A program made the translations under genes and the position numbers. Positions 11,688-23,626 of a stretch of 64,000 bases of DNA are shown here, one piece after another (within the stretch, counting starts at the first letter, position 1; each line of letters starts with the position of its first letter). The notes under the pieces are model-generated. The model did not search any database. It was not told the DNA's origin and saw only the letters and a program-made list of their open reading frames with translations. This DNA comes from Verticillium longisporum (taxonomy: Eukaryota > Ascomycota > Sordariomycetes > Glomerellales > Plectosphaerellaceae), in NCBI GenBank assembly GCA_019188255.1, contig JAETXT010000005.1, positions 5,146,001 through 5,210,000 of the forward strand. Direction: 5' to 3'.

Positions 11688-12297
11688 TCACTCCAGCTTA
11701 TCCAGATGTTCCAGTCTCGTCAACACGACCTGCTTACTCGTCTCCTCGATCTCGCCGGCGAGGAACACCTCGTCGAGAATGGCGTAGACCTTGTAAAAGT
11801 TAAAGACGAGATCGAGCTCGCACACGTTGCCGAAGAAGGAGTCGAGGACCCCGACGAAGAAGTGGATGGCCTCGAGGTAGGCGAGCTCGTTATCGTTCGT
11901 ATCGACGCAGGCGCAGAAGAAGAGCCCGGCGTAGCGGCGGTAGACAATCTTGTTGTTGCGGTGCTCGACAAAGTTGGACTGGTACTTCTGGTCGCGCGGA
12001 GCGACAAGACGGTGGACCTGGAACGATGAAGATTGCGTCAGAAATTGCGTGAAATGGTGGGAGCAGACACTCGGGCGACTGTGGGAGGTGGAGGGAGCAA
12101 GCATACCTCGCCCTTGAGCTTGATCTTCTCGTCGTCGCTGTATGGGGCGTACCACTTTGCGAGGCGGGTTTTCCCCCTGAAGGAGGGGTGCATGTTAGCG
12201 ACGGTACGGGACGGGCGGGAACGGGGCCATGTAGCTAAGAGGGGGTCGGAGAGCGAGGAGCATACTGTCGGTTCTGGATCAGGATAAAGGACAGCAT
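11688..12297 (-). CDS. APS2: AP-2 complex subunit sigma
   Basis: Exons are 12297 to 12266 (32 nt), 12176 to 12107 (70 nt) and 12017 to 11688; both donors are GTATGC. The spliced product is 143 aa, the usual sigma length. It starts [20 protein letters not shown] and ends [13 protein letters not shown]. The [20 protein letters not shown] segment and the [18 protein letters not shown] block are diagnostic of the AP-2 rather than the AP-1 or AP-3 sigma chain. It is the small subunit of the clathrin adaptor at the plasma membrane; in the family it helps bind dileucine cargo signals. Every splice junction falls in a conserved position and phase, so the model is secure. Confidence 0.98.
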
Positions 12298-12645
12298 TTT
12301 CACGGCGGTCCGGCGCGCATGGGCGGCGCTGTACGTTTCGTCTGGAGCTTCTTCCGGGGGGGGGGCTCAAGATGTCGTCGCTGGACCCCGAATTGGCTGA
12401 CCAAGAAGACCGACCGCCCGTCTTAGCACCGTGCTGGGGGTGCGGTGCTTGAGGTGTGGGCACCTGTGTAAGGTGGGTACGTACCATGTCAGGGGAAAAG
12501 GGCAGAACGCTCAGGCAGGTACAGGCACCGACTGATCTGCCGCACTTCACCGCCTTGGGTGGACCTACAAAACTGCGTCGCGTCCCGCCTCTTTTCGACC
12601 TTTGCTTTTTCCTTTCTCCATCTGAGTGCAAGGGCTTTACGCGTA
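12298..12645. promoter_or_regulatory. Upstream region of AP-2 sigma gene
   Basis: This is 5' leader and promoter sequence for the minus-strand AP-2 sigma gene. It includes a run of about ten G at 12356 to 12365. No gene was found in it. Confidence 0.5.
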
Positions 12646-13083
12646 TCAGTGAGGATTCGTCCGAGATCGTGTTTTTGCTAGTTGAAAACTATAATTAAGA
12701 CCACTCCTAGTTGGCTTCGGCTGGCTAGGGAATTTTTGTAACCCTTCTTCTTCCTCGATGGATGGAAAACTTTCTCTCTCTTTCTCATTGCTCACGCCTA
12801 CGGGCTGGGGTGAAGAGGATGTGTATGCAACATGGCTCGCCATCGACATAACTGCGGCTTCGCTCATGATGACGACAATGTTGATGAAACTGTCTGATGG
12901 CTGATCCTCGCCAGGGACGCAAAAGTCGTGTTCCCTTCGATGATGGCATTTTGTTGATTTGGACACGCTGTTGCCTGTTCGCTGGGCCGTACTTGAAGGC
13001 TTGCTGTACTTGTACAATCCACCAACTTTCGCATTTTCAACCGCATCTCTGACTGGCTTGCCTTTGTTGTCTACGTATGCCAT
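12646..13083 (-). CDS. Possible small orphan protein (145 codons)
   Basis: An uninterrupted ATG-to-stop frame starts MAYVDNKGKPVRDAVENAKV and continues GGLYKYSKPS. The first 30 residues look like real protein; the rest is Ser/Pro/Glu-rich. It lies in the 1.17 kb gap between NMA111 (382 bp upstream on the same strand) and the AP-2 sigma gene. No family is recognised and no neighbour supports a role. An in-frame stop sits just upstream of the ATG. It could equally be a chance ORF or part of the NMA111 3' UTR. Confidence 0.3.
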   Translation of the reverse strand: MAYVDNKGKPVRDAVENAKVGGLYKYSKPSSTAQRTGNSVSKSTKCHHRREHDFCVPGEDQPSDSFINIVVIMSEAAVMSMASHVAYTSSSPQPVGVSNEKERESFPSIEEEEGLQKFPSQPKPTRSGLNYSFQLAKTRSRTNPH

Positions 13084-13464
13084 CCCGTTGCGAGGCTAGC
13101 AGCCTCGGCTGCTCATCTCACTTGGCCATCACGTTCCCTAGAAGCTCGAGAGTGCCAAGTTCATCCGAAGGACCCTACAAGATACGAGAGCGACGAACGC
13201 GCAGACAGTCAACAGGACAAGCAGCAGCAAATACAGTCAAGGCGTGTAGTATGAAGTCAGTTTTCTCATCTTACAGCATTGATGACACATTCAAAACACA
13301 CTGGGCAAAGAGCTTTTTGCCCATCCCTCTACTAAAAACACATCTGTTGGTATCCGGCCCTCCAAGCTTCCCAAGGACGTCATCGACGCCAAACGACAGG
13401 AGGGCATGGTACTGTCCTCCCTGCCGCCATCTTGCACCACATCGCGTTCCGTCCCCTGCCTGCC
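13084..13464. other. 3' flank of NMA111
   Basis: No gene was seen. The region includes moderately AT-rich sequence around 13250 to 13345, plausible as NMA111 3' UTR and terminator. Confidence 0.5.
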
Positions 13465-16400
13465 TCATGCCGGCAAGATGTCCTCCTCGCCCATATCCGC
13501 GTCCTCTCCCGTGGCGGCGTTGATGCCGTCGACGGTCTCGCCGTCGAACACCTTGCCGTGCTCGTACGTCTTGCGTCGCCAGCCCGAAGGGTCCGACGCG
13601 TCCTTGATCCACTCCATTGTCGGGAAGTAGTGCTCGTTCTTCTTCATCGTGATGACCCATGGTACACAGTCGAACGTGCAGGCTCGTAGGCGGAAATCTG
13701 TTACGAGTCCGGTTAGCTCTCAAATTGCTACGAAGCATGATGGAGGGATTCGTAGACTCACATGTGTTGTCCGGGATGTTTTCCACCGCGGCGAGAAAAG
13801 CCTGCAGGTCGTGCGTCGGCTTGTCATTGACGTGGGTGATGAAGTTGGTGGGGGCAAGGCCGTACTGGTACGAAGGGGAGCCCCTCGTGCGTGCCGAGAC
13901 GTAGACCCCGCTGTGCAGCTTGCTGATCTGCTGCCTGACGGCATGATGCGGCCTCTGGAGGACGGCTCCACAGAACGACACGGCGTGGTCCGTCTCGACG
14001 TCGTCCGCGGCCGATGTGTGCACCTGGATCGTCATTTTTTGCTTAACACGCACGACGACAGCCTCGATAACCTCCTGCGAATACATGACGTCAAGCTCTG
14101 ACACCCTCGTAATCACCTTGCCATTGAGGCTGAGGACGATGTCGCCCTCGAGCAGCGCCCCGGGCTGCTCCTTGCGCTCAAAGGTGCGGTTGCTGACCAT
14201 GAAGAGCTGGTGGTGCGTCTTGTTGGCCTCGGTGACCTTGCGAATCCACTCGTCCGAGACGCCCATGTCACGCGCCTGCAAAAGCTTGATGGCACGGAAC
14301 TCCACAGGGAGCAGTCTGAGTTTGGGCAGAATACCCTGCTGGATCTGAGAGATCACTGGCAATAGTGTCGGTGTCGCCAGACCAAGATGGTACTCCTCGT
14401 CGCGGTTGCTGACCGGCGAGCGCTCTCCAAGGTACGTCAGCCATAGGGCCTGCACAGAACCATCAGCTGCGACCAAAACGCCGCTGCCACACTGGCTGCT
14501 GAGACTCGTGTCGACAGTGATGGCATCAACCTTGACAGCGCGGTACCCCGGCACTCCCGAATTATCAGGAATAGCCACGGGTGTAATCACCGTGACTGAT
14601 GACGTCGCATGCACGATGCGCCACAGACTGTTGTAACCGATAAAGTTGGTGGACGCTCCCTGAGAGATGGGCTCGCTGCTCAGCTTGGCGCTCAGCACAG
14701 GCGCATCTACAAGTTTTGGGTCGTACTGTATGATGGCATAGTTTTGTAGCGGATGCAGGAAAACTACCTTGCCGTCCACGAAAATCGTATCGGCGATGCT
14801 GACCGTCACATCGCAAAGGTCATGGGGGACAACAGCTCTCGAGATGATGACGAGGCCCTTGTCAGCGTCTATCACGAGACCCATGCCCCATTTGCGATTC
14901 TTCGGGAAGCCGTCCAGTTTGACCGGCATGGTGCAGTTGACAAGCACAAAGCTGCGGACCAAGTCGGCAACGGCAGGGTTTGATGTGTACTCGAGCTGGA
15001 TGAAGGAGCCAGACTGAGGTACGGTCGGAACAGGCGGCAAAGCATCACCCAGATCGGAAAAGTCCCAAAGACCAGTCTCGTCATTTCGCACCGCCATCTT
15101 CATCTTGGCCGACCAATGCCTGTCGACATTGATAACGGTCGTGTTGAGAGTGTGCAGGTCACGAAGGTGCTTATAGGTGACGACGACCCTGCGACGATCA
15201 GGAATCTCTTTCATCACCTCGACAAACGTATCGAGATCGGGCGTGTTCTTGCCGGCCACACTCTGGATGAGCCAGCCGTTGTCTGCGCTGTCGAAACGGA
15301 AAGACCCCGTTGCCTCGCACACAAAAACGCCCTTGCAGGCCACGGCATGGAGACGCGCCTGCTGGTAAGATAGGTCGTGGAAGCTGGCGCCCGCGACAGA
15401 CACGAACCGGTCAGGGGTGATGGCGTGCAGATCGCCGACTTCAATGTCAACCTCCATGTCCTCGCCGCCGCGCTGGATCTGTAGATGAATTGTCTTGCCC
15501 ACATTCGAGTCCATGATGTCGTCCAGTCGGACAAATTGGGTGGCCAGTTCGCCATTCACCTTGATCAGGATATCACCCTCCTGAATCTTGTTGTGGGACG
15601 GTCCCCCAGGCAGCACAACCTCAGCAACGAGCATATTGTTCTCCTTAGGGAAGGTCTTGCGCGCGAGAGCCTCCCATTCAGGGGTCAGGCCGAGACGTCG
15701 GCACTCGTCGAACGGCTTCAACAGCCAGTGGCACTGAATGTCGCCTCGCGTGACCGGTTTTCCATCCTGAATACATTGCAGGGCACGCAGTGGCCTGTCC
15801 AGCGGCAAGAAGTAGTCGGTCGACGCGCCGTCGCTGCGACCGCCAGCCTGCAGAGCAATTGCGAAACCGTCAATGTTGACAACAGGACTGCCGGAACTGC
15901 CGCCGCTTGCTGCGGCGTTGGCTTGGTAGTAGCAGGTGTTGAAGTCGCTGTACCCCTCTCCGTACTCAGGTGCGTTGCGGTCGAGACGCGAGATGAAACC
16001 GGACAGGATACTGAGCTTCTCTCCGGCATCGTTACCGACGACTCGGATTTCGACACCAACTAAGACATCTCATTAGCATGTCGCTGTGTGCAGAATCTGG
16101 CAGCACCTACTCTTGGCCAAGTCTGGTCGCAATTGCAGCGACTGGATATCCATGTAGCGAAGGGCCTTGGGGTCAAACCGTAGGATGCCGAAATCGTGGA
16201 CGGGGTCGCGGTAGACCGGGTAGGCGTCGACCTCCTCATGATTATCGAAGACGACAAAGCCCCAAAAGGGTCCGGAGCCAACAACGTGACGGTTCGTCAG
16301 GATGTATCTGGTTGATGGTACGTCAGCCAAACCGCCCCCAATGAATGGGCCCAATGGCGCTTCTAAACGTACCCTTTCTCAGCGTCGACGACGAAACCAG

Positions 16401-16725
16401 TGGCCTCGCTCGTCAGAGCTGGATCTGTATCAAAAGAACAGGTCTGGCAGAACCTGATCGAGACAACATTGCTAATGACGTTCTCGATGGTATGCTGCCA
16501 CGCCTCGGGCTCTTGCGTAGACGGGAACATGGGGTTCAGCCGAGCAACCTCTTCCTCGTCGTACTCATCCTCCTCGACGTAGACCGGCTCATCGTGTTCG
16601 ACGTCAGGGGTGTTATCGCCTGCAGAGAACTTGCCGTTCAATGCACGATGCTGCTTGTTCGGGCGCAGACCCTCGGGGCTGGTGGGAGCCTTGCGCTTGG
16701 AGCGGGTAACCTTGGCGCCGTTCAT
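13465..16725 (-). CDS. NMA111: HtrA-like nuclear serine protease NMA111
   Basis: Exons are 16725 to 16373, 16307 to 16111, 16059 to 13762 and 13697 to 13465, joined in phase across introns of 65, 51 and 64 bp; 1026 aa, the typical length. The acidic, Lys-rich N-terminus ([19 protein letters not shown]) suits a nuclear protein. The first trypsin-like domain holds the triad: His125 in LTNRHVV, Asp156 in VHDFGIL, Ser239 in [11 protein letters not shown] domains follow ([20 protein letters not shown]), then a degenerate second protease-PDZ half ([14 protein letters not shown]), as in all family members. The end, [13 protein letters not shown], is acidic. In yeast Nma111 cleaves Bir1 and promotes apoptosis-like death under stress. 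An alternative in-frame start lies upstream at 17070 (M-K-V-V-S-K), but the MNGAKV start matches the family better. Confidence 0.96.
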
Positions 16726-18782
16726 GATGCAGTTGGTCGCGGTCGTAGGAATGAAAGCGCCAGAGAACGCGTGACGATGTTCGGCGGTACGGAAGAAGCT
16801 GCGACTTATACGGCCAAGCTTGTGAATATCTTCCGTGATCGAGCTGGAGTCGTAGAGGTTGCCAGAGCTTGCGTTGGTGTTGCCTTTGTTGGAGTTGGCG
16901 ATGGAGCGTGAGCGTGTCTTGGTCAGGGTCTGGAATCGTGGCCAGGCAGGGTTGGCCGGCGCCGGCAAGGCAAGTGGTGTGTCTAAGTTGGTGTATGGTA
17001 GACTTCGTATCCCGGTCCGTCTAGTCGTAAGCAGAATACGGTGCATGTGATGCTTCGAGACAACCTTCACCTGCTGGGAGCCATTCGATTTTTCGTGGAA
17101 CCTGGATTTGGGAGCGGCGAATGGTTTGCGCTTGGGATCGAATTGAGTTTCGGTCTAGATACATATCAATACTGCCTAGGACGATGAGTTCCGCTACTGC
17201 TACTGTCCATCCAGGTCCAGTTTTCCACTGGAGCTTGGTTTGGTCCCTGCATTATGCGTCTATGGAAAGTGACGTAGATGGTGTGGGGCACATCTTTCTA
17301 CGCCATCCACAAGCACCGGGAGATGCATACAGGTGCAGCTCCCGTGGAGGGTGTCGAACTACAGCTAATGGGTCACGGGTCGGAGCGCTCGACACCACCT
17401 TCTTCATGCCGAAACCAATGGATGCACCCGGATCGCAAAGCACCAGGCACAACATCATCTGCAGGTCTTGAAGTGTCTCATCCCCATGGCATCTCATGAC
17501 TTTTGTCGGTACGGTCTAGCCCAAGGCTGAGCCTCGGTGTGGTGTGCATCACTCTCTTTGTCTCTCGCACAATGGAGCAACGCTGGACGATGGGATAATG
17601 AATGACCCTGTGTCCTTGTCCGATACATTCACGATGTGATGGCGGTGACTGCGGTTAACGTGCAGTGTCGGAGCTTATTAGCTAAGGTGCTAGGCCTAAC
17701 AGGCTGAGCCGAATCCCGGATCAATATCAACTTCGAGGAAGCATTCAGGAATTTATTGGCTGTGTAGTATTCCACGGTAGCCTTGCCGTACTTGGCAGTT
17801 AGATCCGGCTTTCTTGCGGGACAATGCGGACGCAGTCCGACTCAAAGTAAACTTCAGCACAGTAAGAATCAGGTTGTTTATGTAGCTAGTCTTTGAAGGA
17901 AGTCTTCATTTCTGTCCTCTATGGAAGTTTCTCGCTGGACGTTAGCTGTATGGAGTCATGGAGTCCGGGTCAACCAGAACAAGTGGGCAAATATAGGATG
18001 CATGCTTTGCTACCTACCCAGCATTCATTCTGAATGCACGCCATCACCATCGCGTCGAGCTGCAGGTGAACTGGGGCATTACGGGCTCTGACTGTCAAGT
18101 ACGGCGCATAAGTGTTCATCGTGCTTGCGGGACAGCGGTGACGGGCTGGATTATAGATCGAGGGAGAAAAATAATCGATCATCGAGATTGGTGAGACTGA
18201 TGGTATCTGGACACGTAGGTAAAGGTTTTCACATTTGCATTCTCTCAACCAGCTTGGTATCTCATCGCTTCCGGCTCACTCAGGGGGCCACACCTAGGTA
18301 CTGAAGTATACGATGCCTGTACTGCTTCGCTCAGCCAGTCGGGACAAGAGGAGAAGTGTTACTTTCAATCCAAAGCTGGACTACTTTTACTTGTAAGTGA
18401 TTATAGACTCATGAATACTGTTTACCACAGCGATTGTTCTGGGCCTCAGAACTCGTGACTTTCGAATGGCGCGCCTGCCTGCCTCTGAGTTCAAGGACCT
18501 TCCACGCAACTCAACTTGCTGCCAGGCCTTCAACTCGATCGACTGCCTATTACAGGCATCCACGCTCTGCGTGCCTTCACTTTCTTCACTTATCGCAAAA
18601 CTCCTTAAATAAGTCACCTGCATCGCACTCCTGCTCTCATTCACTTCATTCCTCAACCATCTCCTGACCACTTCTCCAACCAACGCGCTCGCCAGTCATC
18701 ATTTCTACTAACAACACTGAATATCCATAGCACACCCGACGAACACGAAGACACGGAAACAGAATCAAAATACCCGGAAGCC
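16726..18782. promoter_or_regulatory. Divergent intergenic region, NMA111 / Myb-like gene
   Basis: About 2.06 kb without a recognisable gene. The NMA111 side (16726 to 17160) keeps an open minus frame that is probably 5' leader. The middle (17500 to 18300) is comparatively AT-rich. The last 300 bp before 18783 is C/A-rich (ACTTCATTCCTCAACCATCT), typical of a fungal 5' UTR. One CACCTAGGTACT motif lies at about 18292. Confidence 0.55.
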
Positions 18783-19610
18783 ATGTCGGAAACTCAAAAA
18801 AACGGCAGCGCCAACGAAAACGGCCAGGGCACTACAAAGGCTGTCCCTTGGACTGAACTCGATCGAGTATGTTACGTATCCCCCATCTTTAACACCAATC
18901 TTCGCTTCAAGTGCTGTACCTTAACATGAGCCCAACAGGCCATTGTCCTCAACAATATCCTCGGCCAGCTCCACGCCAGCAGCGGCAAGAGCCTGGACTG
19001 GAAGGCCATCTCCGAGGCCCTCCCCGGCCGCACCATGGCCTCGATGCGCGCCGTCTGGGACCGCTACAGAAACGACATGAAGACCGCCGCCGTCGGTGAA
19101 GGCGAGCTCGTCGCTGTGCCCAACAAACAGAAGACTCGTACGTACTATCAAATCTCCAAAGTCCAGACCAGGAGAGAAAAGGTCCGCATCGGTATTGACA
19201 AGGCTGGAACAGCTCGCAAGAAAAGCACCCCCAAGACCGCAGCCGCCGTGGCTTCAGAGGACGCCGACGCCGAGGACGTTCCCGAGACGCCTGCCAAGAA
19301 GCGCGGCGGCGGAGCCAAGAAGCGCGCTTCTGGCGCCGACGGTGAGGGTACGTTCCTTCCACATACACTCTAAACACTCTTTCTCGGCTATAAAGCCTAA
19401 GCTGAACTGACATGTGGCACAGAGGGCTCAGCCACCAAGAAGAAGCGCACTCCCAAAAAGACTCCCGCCAAGAAGACTGCTGCCAAGGTTGAGGAGGAGG
19501 AGGAGGAAGCCTCGGAGGAGGCCGAACCTCCCGCCCCCGCTGCCGCTAATGTCGAAGACGCCAAGAATAGCGACGAGGACATGAAGGACACGGCCGAGGC
19601 CGAGGTCTAG
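18783..19610 (+). CDS. Myb/SANT-like domain protein with lysine/alanine-rich tail
   Basis: Exons are 18783 to 18866, 18939 to 19137, 19213 to 19347 and 19423 to 19610. The 75 bp intron 19138 to 19212 (GTACGT donor, TTGACAAGG branch-like, AACAG acceptor) is in frame, so retention cannot be excluded. Removing it joins NKQKTP to RKKSTPKT, which reads better. Residues about 22 to 75 (VPWTELDRAIVLNNILGQLH, then LDWKAISEALPGRTMASMRA, VWDRYRND) fit a Myb/SANT helix-turn-helix fold with its spaced tryptophans. The tail alternates KKRTPKKTPAKKTAAK with acidic blocks, resembling histone H1 or high-mobility tails. It is probably a small nuclear DNA- or chromatin-binding protein; specific function unknown. 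Confidence 0.78.
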
Positions 19611-20745
19611 TCGAGAACCCACCAGCTTCTGATTCATCCAGACTGTGGCACTGGCAAGTCTGCCGCTACGCGAGCGACTACAGCATGAGTCCTGGACAGT
19701 ACTTCCTTGCTTGACACCCTCGAAATTGTCTTGAATGATTCTCGACGATCTGTGTTTCTTGCTTTTACGCTTTGGGAAATGGTATGCCTCAGCCGTCTGC
19801 CTGTGATGGCTTTGGCACGATACACTCACTGGACGGGATAGGCTGGCTCGGCTGCTTTAGTGCCAGGAAATCAAAAACCACTGTCCGTATATGAATGCTC
19901 AAGTGATGTCAGTAGTGACAATGTGTGCGAAATGAAGACACACGTGCAAGAGGTCGCAGTGAGCAAGTCGCCTCTATCATCCATCAATTTGGTATATATT
20001 GAGACCGAGAATCATATCACCGTTTGTCAGGGACAACACTGAATGTCGTGCATTAGCATGTGACGTGCAAAAAAGGTGTGTGCAACCCTGGAAGCATGCG
20101 GCGAGAAGCATACCTGGTACCGGAGTTTTCACAATCCAACGTAGTATTCCAGCCTTGCGGAATCATCTCGAAAGAGTATCCAGTGCAACATGACCATGGA
20201 GCCAGCCGAGATCACAACCACACGGGACAGGCTCCACGGACGAGCAAGTACGAGACGACAGGGTTTCATTGTTTCGCGAATCATAATGCCAGTAACGCGT
20301 CGCTCACTATGCACTGCGCCTCGGCGAAGCTACCCATTCCCCAAAATATCCGAAGCAATAAAGAAAGAAAAGCGCACAAGATGAGGACAACAACCCCTTA
20401 ATCCTCTGAAACGCCGACCAAATCCCGAATATGGTTTCCCCCCCTGTGCCCAACCATGCCGTCTATCGTCGTCAAGTCGAGCCCCCTCCATCGTGACCCA
20501 TTACCATGCGCTCTGACCCGAGGTGGGTACTGTATACCAAGCTGCCATCGTTCCAGCCATGGCATTGAAACTGCGAACAAACCGCGTCAAACAAGTCAGG
20601 AAAGAAAAGCTGCGCCTTCGTTGCACTATCGCTGTCGTGTCCGAATGGCTGTAGGCGATATTGTCGTTCGACAAGTCATGGGCTGATATGATTGCAAATA
20701 CAAACAGGTTTCGTGGCCTGTCATTCCTTAGTCAACAGTGCTCAG
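19611..20745. other. Convergent intergenic region
   Basis: This is the 3' flank of the Myb-like gene (plus) and of the DnaJ gene (minus), about 1.1 kb. It is AT-richer than its surroundings, with AATAAAG at about 20356 and other A-rich stretches. No coding sequence or RNA gene was identified. Confidence 0.6.
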
Positions 20746-23626
20746 TTACCGCATCAGCTTCTTGTATTTCAAGAAATCGAGCATGCGCATCTCGTGCTCG
20801 TCGCAAGCAAGGCTCCACTTGCGGCGAACCTCTTTGTCCTGGCGAACCCAGCTGAGGTATTCCTCGACACCCTCATCGCCCTGTGTCGTGAGGAATGCAT
20901 AGCCTGCAGTTCCGCGTTCTTCCAGAATCTGTGCCTTGCGAGTTTCAAAATGGTAGGTGATCTGGGCGTTGAAAGCATCCCACTGTTGAAGGTAGTCCTG
21001 GAACTCAACGAGATACTTTTGCCACGTCGTGAGAGAGGGCTTGAGACCGGACACGGCCAGGGCAGCCGGCGGAGTAGGAGCGCGTGGAATAGACGGAAAG
21101 TTGAGTTCGGGTTCCTGCTTCTTTTCTTTCTCAATGGGTATCCGCTCAGAAGCCCGGCTCTCGAACGGCAATTGTGACTTCAAGTCGCCGAATGAGTTGA
21201 GTCCAGTCGGCTTTGTTGCAAACGGAGCAACGTTCTTCAAATCGGCAAAGCTGGCGCGGAAGTCCTCGCTATCCTCGGATCCCGCCGTATTAGGGTTGAA
21301 AGGGGCCCTCTTGACACCATTCGGCTGTGAAGTCTCGGGTACGGGTTGAACATTTCCAGGTCGCCACTCGGGTCGGGAAGGCTCGACGGGGATGTTGCGA
21401 GCGCTGTCCCGTCTCGAAGGGGGCGCGCTTCTGGGGTTGGGAGGCGGCGTCTCGGGATCTATGTCCATGGGCATTGGACTGCCTGTTGTAGCCGGTTCTG
21501 GTTCCGGCTGGCGGGCACCACCATCTGTGTCTTCATTGCTGCTGCTTTCTTCATTGACCAAGCCGGCACTTCCGACGGTTGGATGGACCGACTTTGGCTT
21601 CCGCGAGTTGGAGCGCGATGGTCGTGTTGGAGAAGATGCTTTGTTCTGAGTTGGCTGGTGTGCAAAGTTCTGCGGGCCAATCTTCTGACTCCAGCCCTCT
21701 GCGTCGAACCTGACTTCCTCTGCCGTCTTCTCATTCTCGGCCGGGAGCGGCTCCTTCGCGGGACGAGGAGGCGGGCGCTTGAGCGGCGAATTCCATCCCG
21801 TACGGCTTGCGGATTGGGTGCGGCGCTTGGCGAACGGATCCTCCTGTTGCGGAGTGTGGGGGCTGCCGGCGCTAAACTGCCAAGTATCGGCCCCTTGCTC
21901 GTCAACAAAACTGGTGTTGATATCATCAGCACTGCTCCGGGCAAACCTCTTCTGCTCAGGAGTAGTCCGTGTAAATGTGTCGTCATCAACCACAAAATTG
22001 AAGCTATTGGTACAAGTTTTGTCAGCATGATCTCTGGGTTCATTCATCTCGGACCGCTGTCTTTTGCTGGGTGTATTTGCAGCGTGAATCAGCCTCTCGA
22101 GTAGTTCGCGCTGTTTGCGCTCAAAAGGGGTAAGAGACTCTGTAGTGGTGGAGGAGCCATCCCCACTCGGAGAAGGTGTGGCAGAATGTCTGCGTGTCTG
22201 CGCGGTTGCCATGGTGGCCTGGGATTTGAAGCCTGGCCGTGGGCCATACACAGGAGATGTTGACATGGAGGGCTGGTGGGTGCTGTGATTGATTGACGCA
22301 AGAAAAGAAGAATTCTCAGAATGATAGGATGCGCCGTACATTGAAGGGCCATTTGCTTTGTTCGAGGATGTGCTAGCGTTGGGTTGAGCTGAGAGGTGGT
22401 CAGTTTCCGCATTCTGAGTGAGCCATAACATGACGAGCGTACCTTCATTTGCAGCTGCTGTTGTCGGCCTGCTTCCTCCAGCCTCTCCTGTCTCGTGGGC
22501 TCGTCCTGACGGGGTATACTTGGCGCTTGCTCTTGAGGCAAACGACCGCTTATGAGTGTCGGAAGCAGTGTTGGCGGTATGACTCTGTTGGGCCCCGGAA
22601 GGGTCTTCCATGTGAGCGGTCCGAGGAGGGCTTGAGCTTCGAGGACGAGCACCACCTGGGGACAGCCCGGCATCCTGGTACTCAGAGTGTCGTGTGCTCT
22701 CTCTTGTGCTCTTGGTACGGCCTACCGAAATGCCGTCAAAGGGATTGGTCTTCTCGCCGCCCCCGCTGCTGTAGGGAGTTCTTTGCCGAGAATCACCAAA
22801 CTTGTCGCGGAACGGTGCAAGGGGGTCGGGAATCGAGTCGCGTTGCTGCTGGGCGGCCGACCCTGATGCATCGTATGTGTGACGGTTGGTCGCGTATGCA
22901 CTGGAACTCACAGACGGTTCATCTCCAGGAACAGGGGAGTGAGGGGCATAGCCCGACGACTTCTTGGCCCCGAAAGCGGCTTCGGCTCTCTGCTTCTGTG
23001 CAGGCGTCCTTGGCACAGGTCTCTCAGGTCTCTGCGCGGGTCGAGGGGGTGGGACGGGCTGCTCGGGCACAGGCCTCGGCTTCGCCTGAGAGGCGGCGGA
23101 CTTGCCTTGAGACGAAGGCCTCATCTGTTCGAACGCCTGCCACGCATTGCGCCTGGATTCCATAGGGTCTTCGCGGGGTTGAGTCTTCGCAGTCGGCGCG
23201 GCACCCGAGGTAAAGTTGCGGTACTTATTTGCCCCCGATTGGGTAGCATTACGAGTTGGTTGATTTCGCCGAGGTGGTGGGGGAAAGTTGGCTCCGGCAT
23301 CCTGCCAGGGATTGCCTCTGACACCCGAAGCGGTGGGATAACGCGAACGACCCCGGCTGGCATCGTACTTGGCTTTTTGCTCGGGATCGGTCAGAATCTC
23401 ATGTGCGGACTGGATGACCTGGAACTTGGAGTTGACTTCAGCTTCTCTGCCGGGGTTTCGGTCAGGGTGGTAGCGGAGCGCTTCGTCTGTTTAGCAGGGA
23501 TACCAGTCTTTAGGGATGGAAACACCGACCTAGCTTCCTGAATTGCTTCTTAATGTCATTGACATCTGCTGTCACCGGTAGGTCGAGGTCCGCGTAATAG
23601 TCGCGAGAGTTGTCAAGTTTCGGCAT
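20746..23626 (-). CDS. Long J-domain (DnaJ) protein
   Basis: Exons are 23626 to 23530, 23486 to 22443 and 22388 to 20746; 927 aa. The 54 bp second intron has a perfect CTGAC branch near CTCTCAG. The N-terminal J domain begins MPKLDNSRDYYADLDLPVTA, carries the HPD motif at residues 39 to 41 (ALRYHPDRNPG) and ends near EILTDPEQKAKYD. A Ser/Pro/Gln-rich disordered region of about 700 residues follows. The last 100 or so residues form a conserved helical module (LTTWQKYLVEFQDYLQQWDA through LDFLKYKKLMR). It has no cysteine-rich zinc domain, so it is class C: a specialised Hsp70 co-chaperone. The client is unknown. Fungal relatives share this J-domain plus C-terminal helical layout. Confidence 0.92.

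Noticed and set aside
21346..22104. 252-codon plus-strand ORF
   Set aside because: Antisense to the disordered part of the DnaJ protein.
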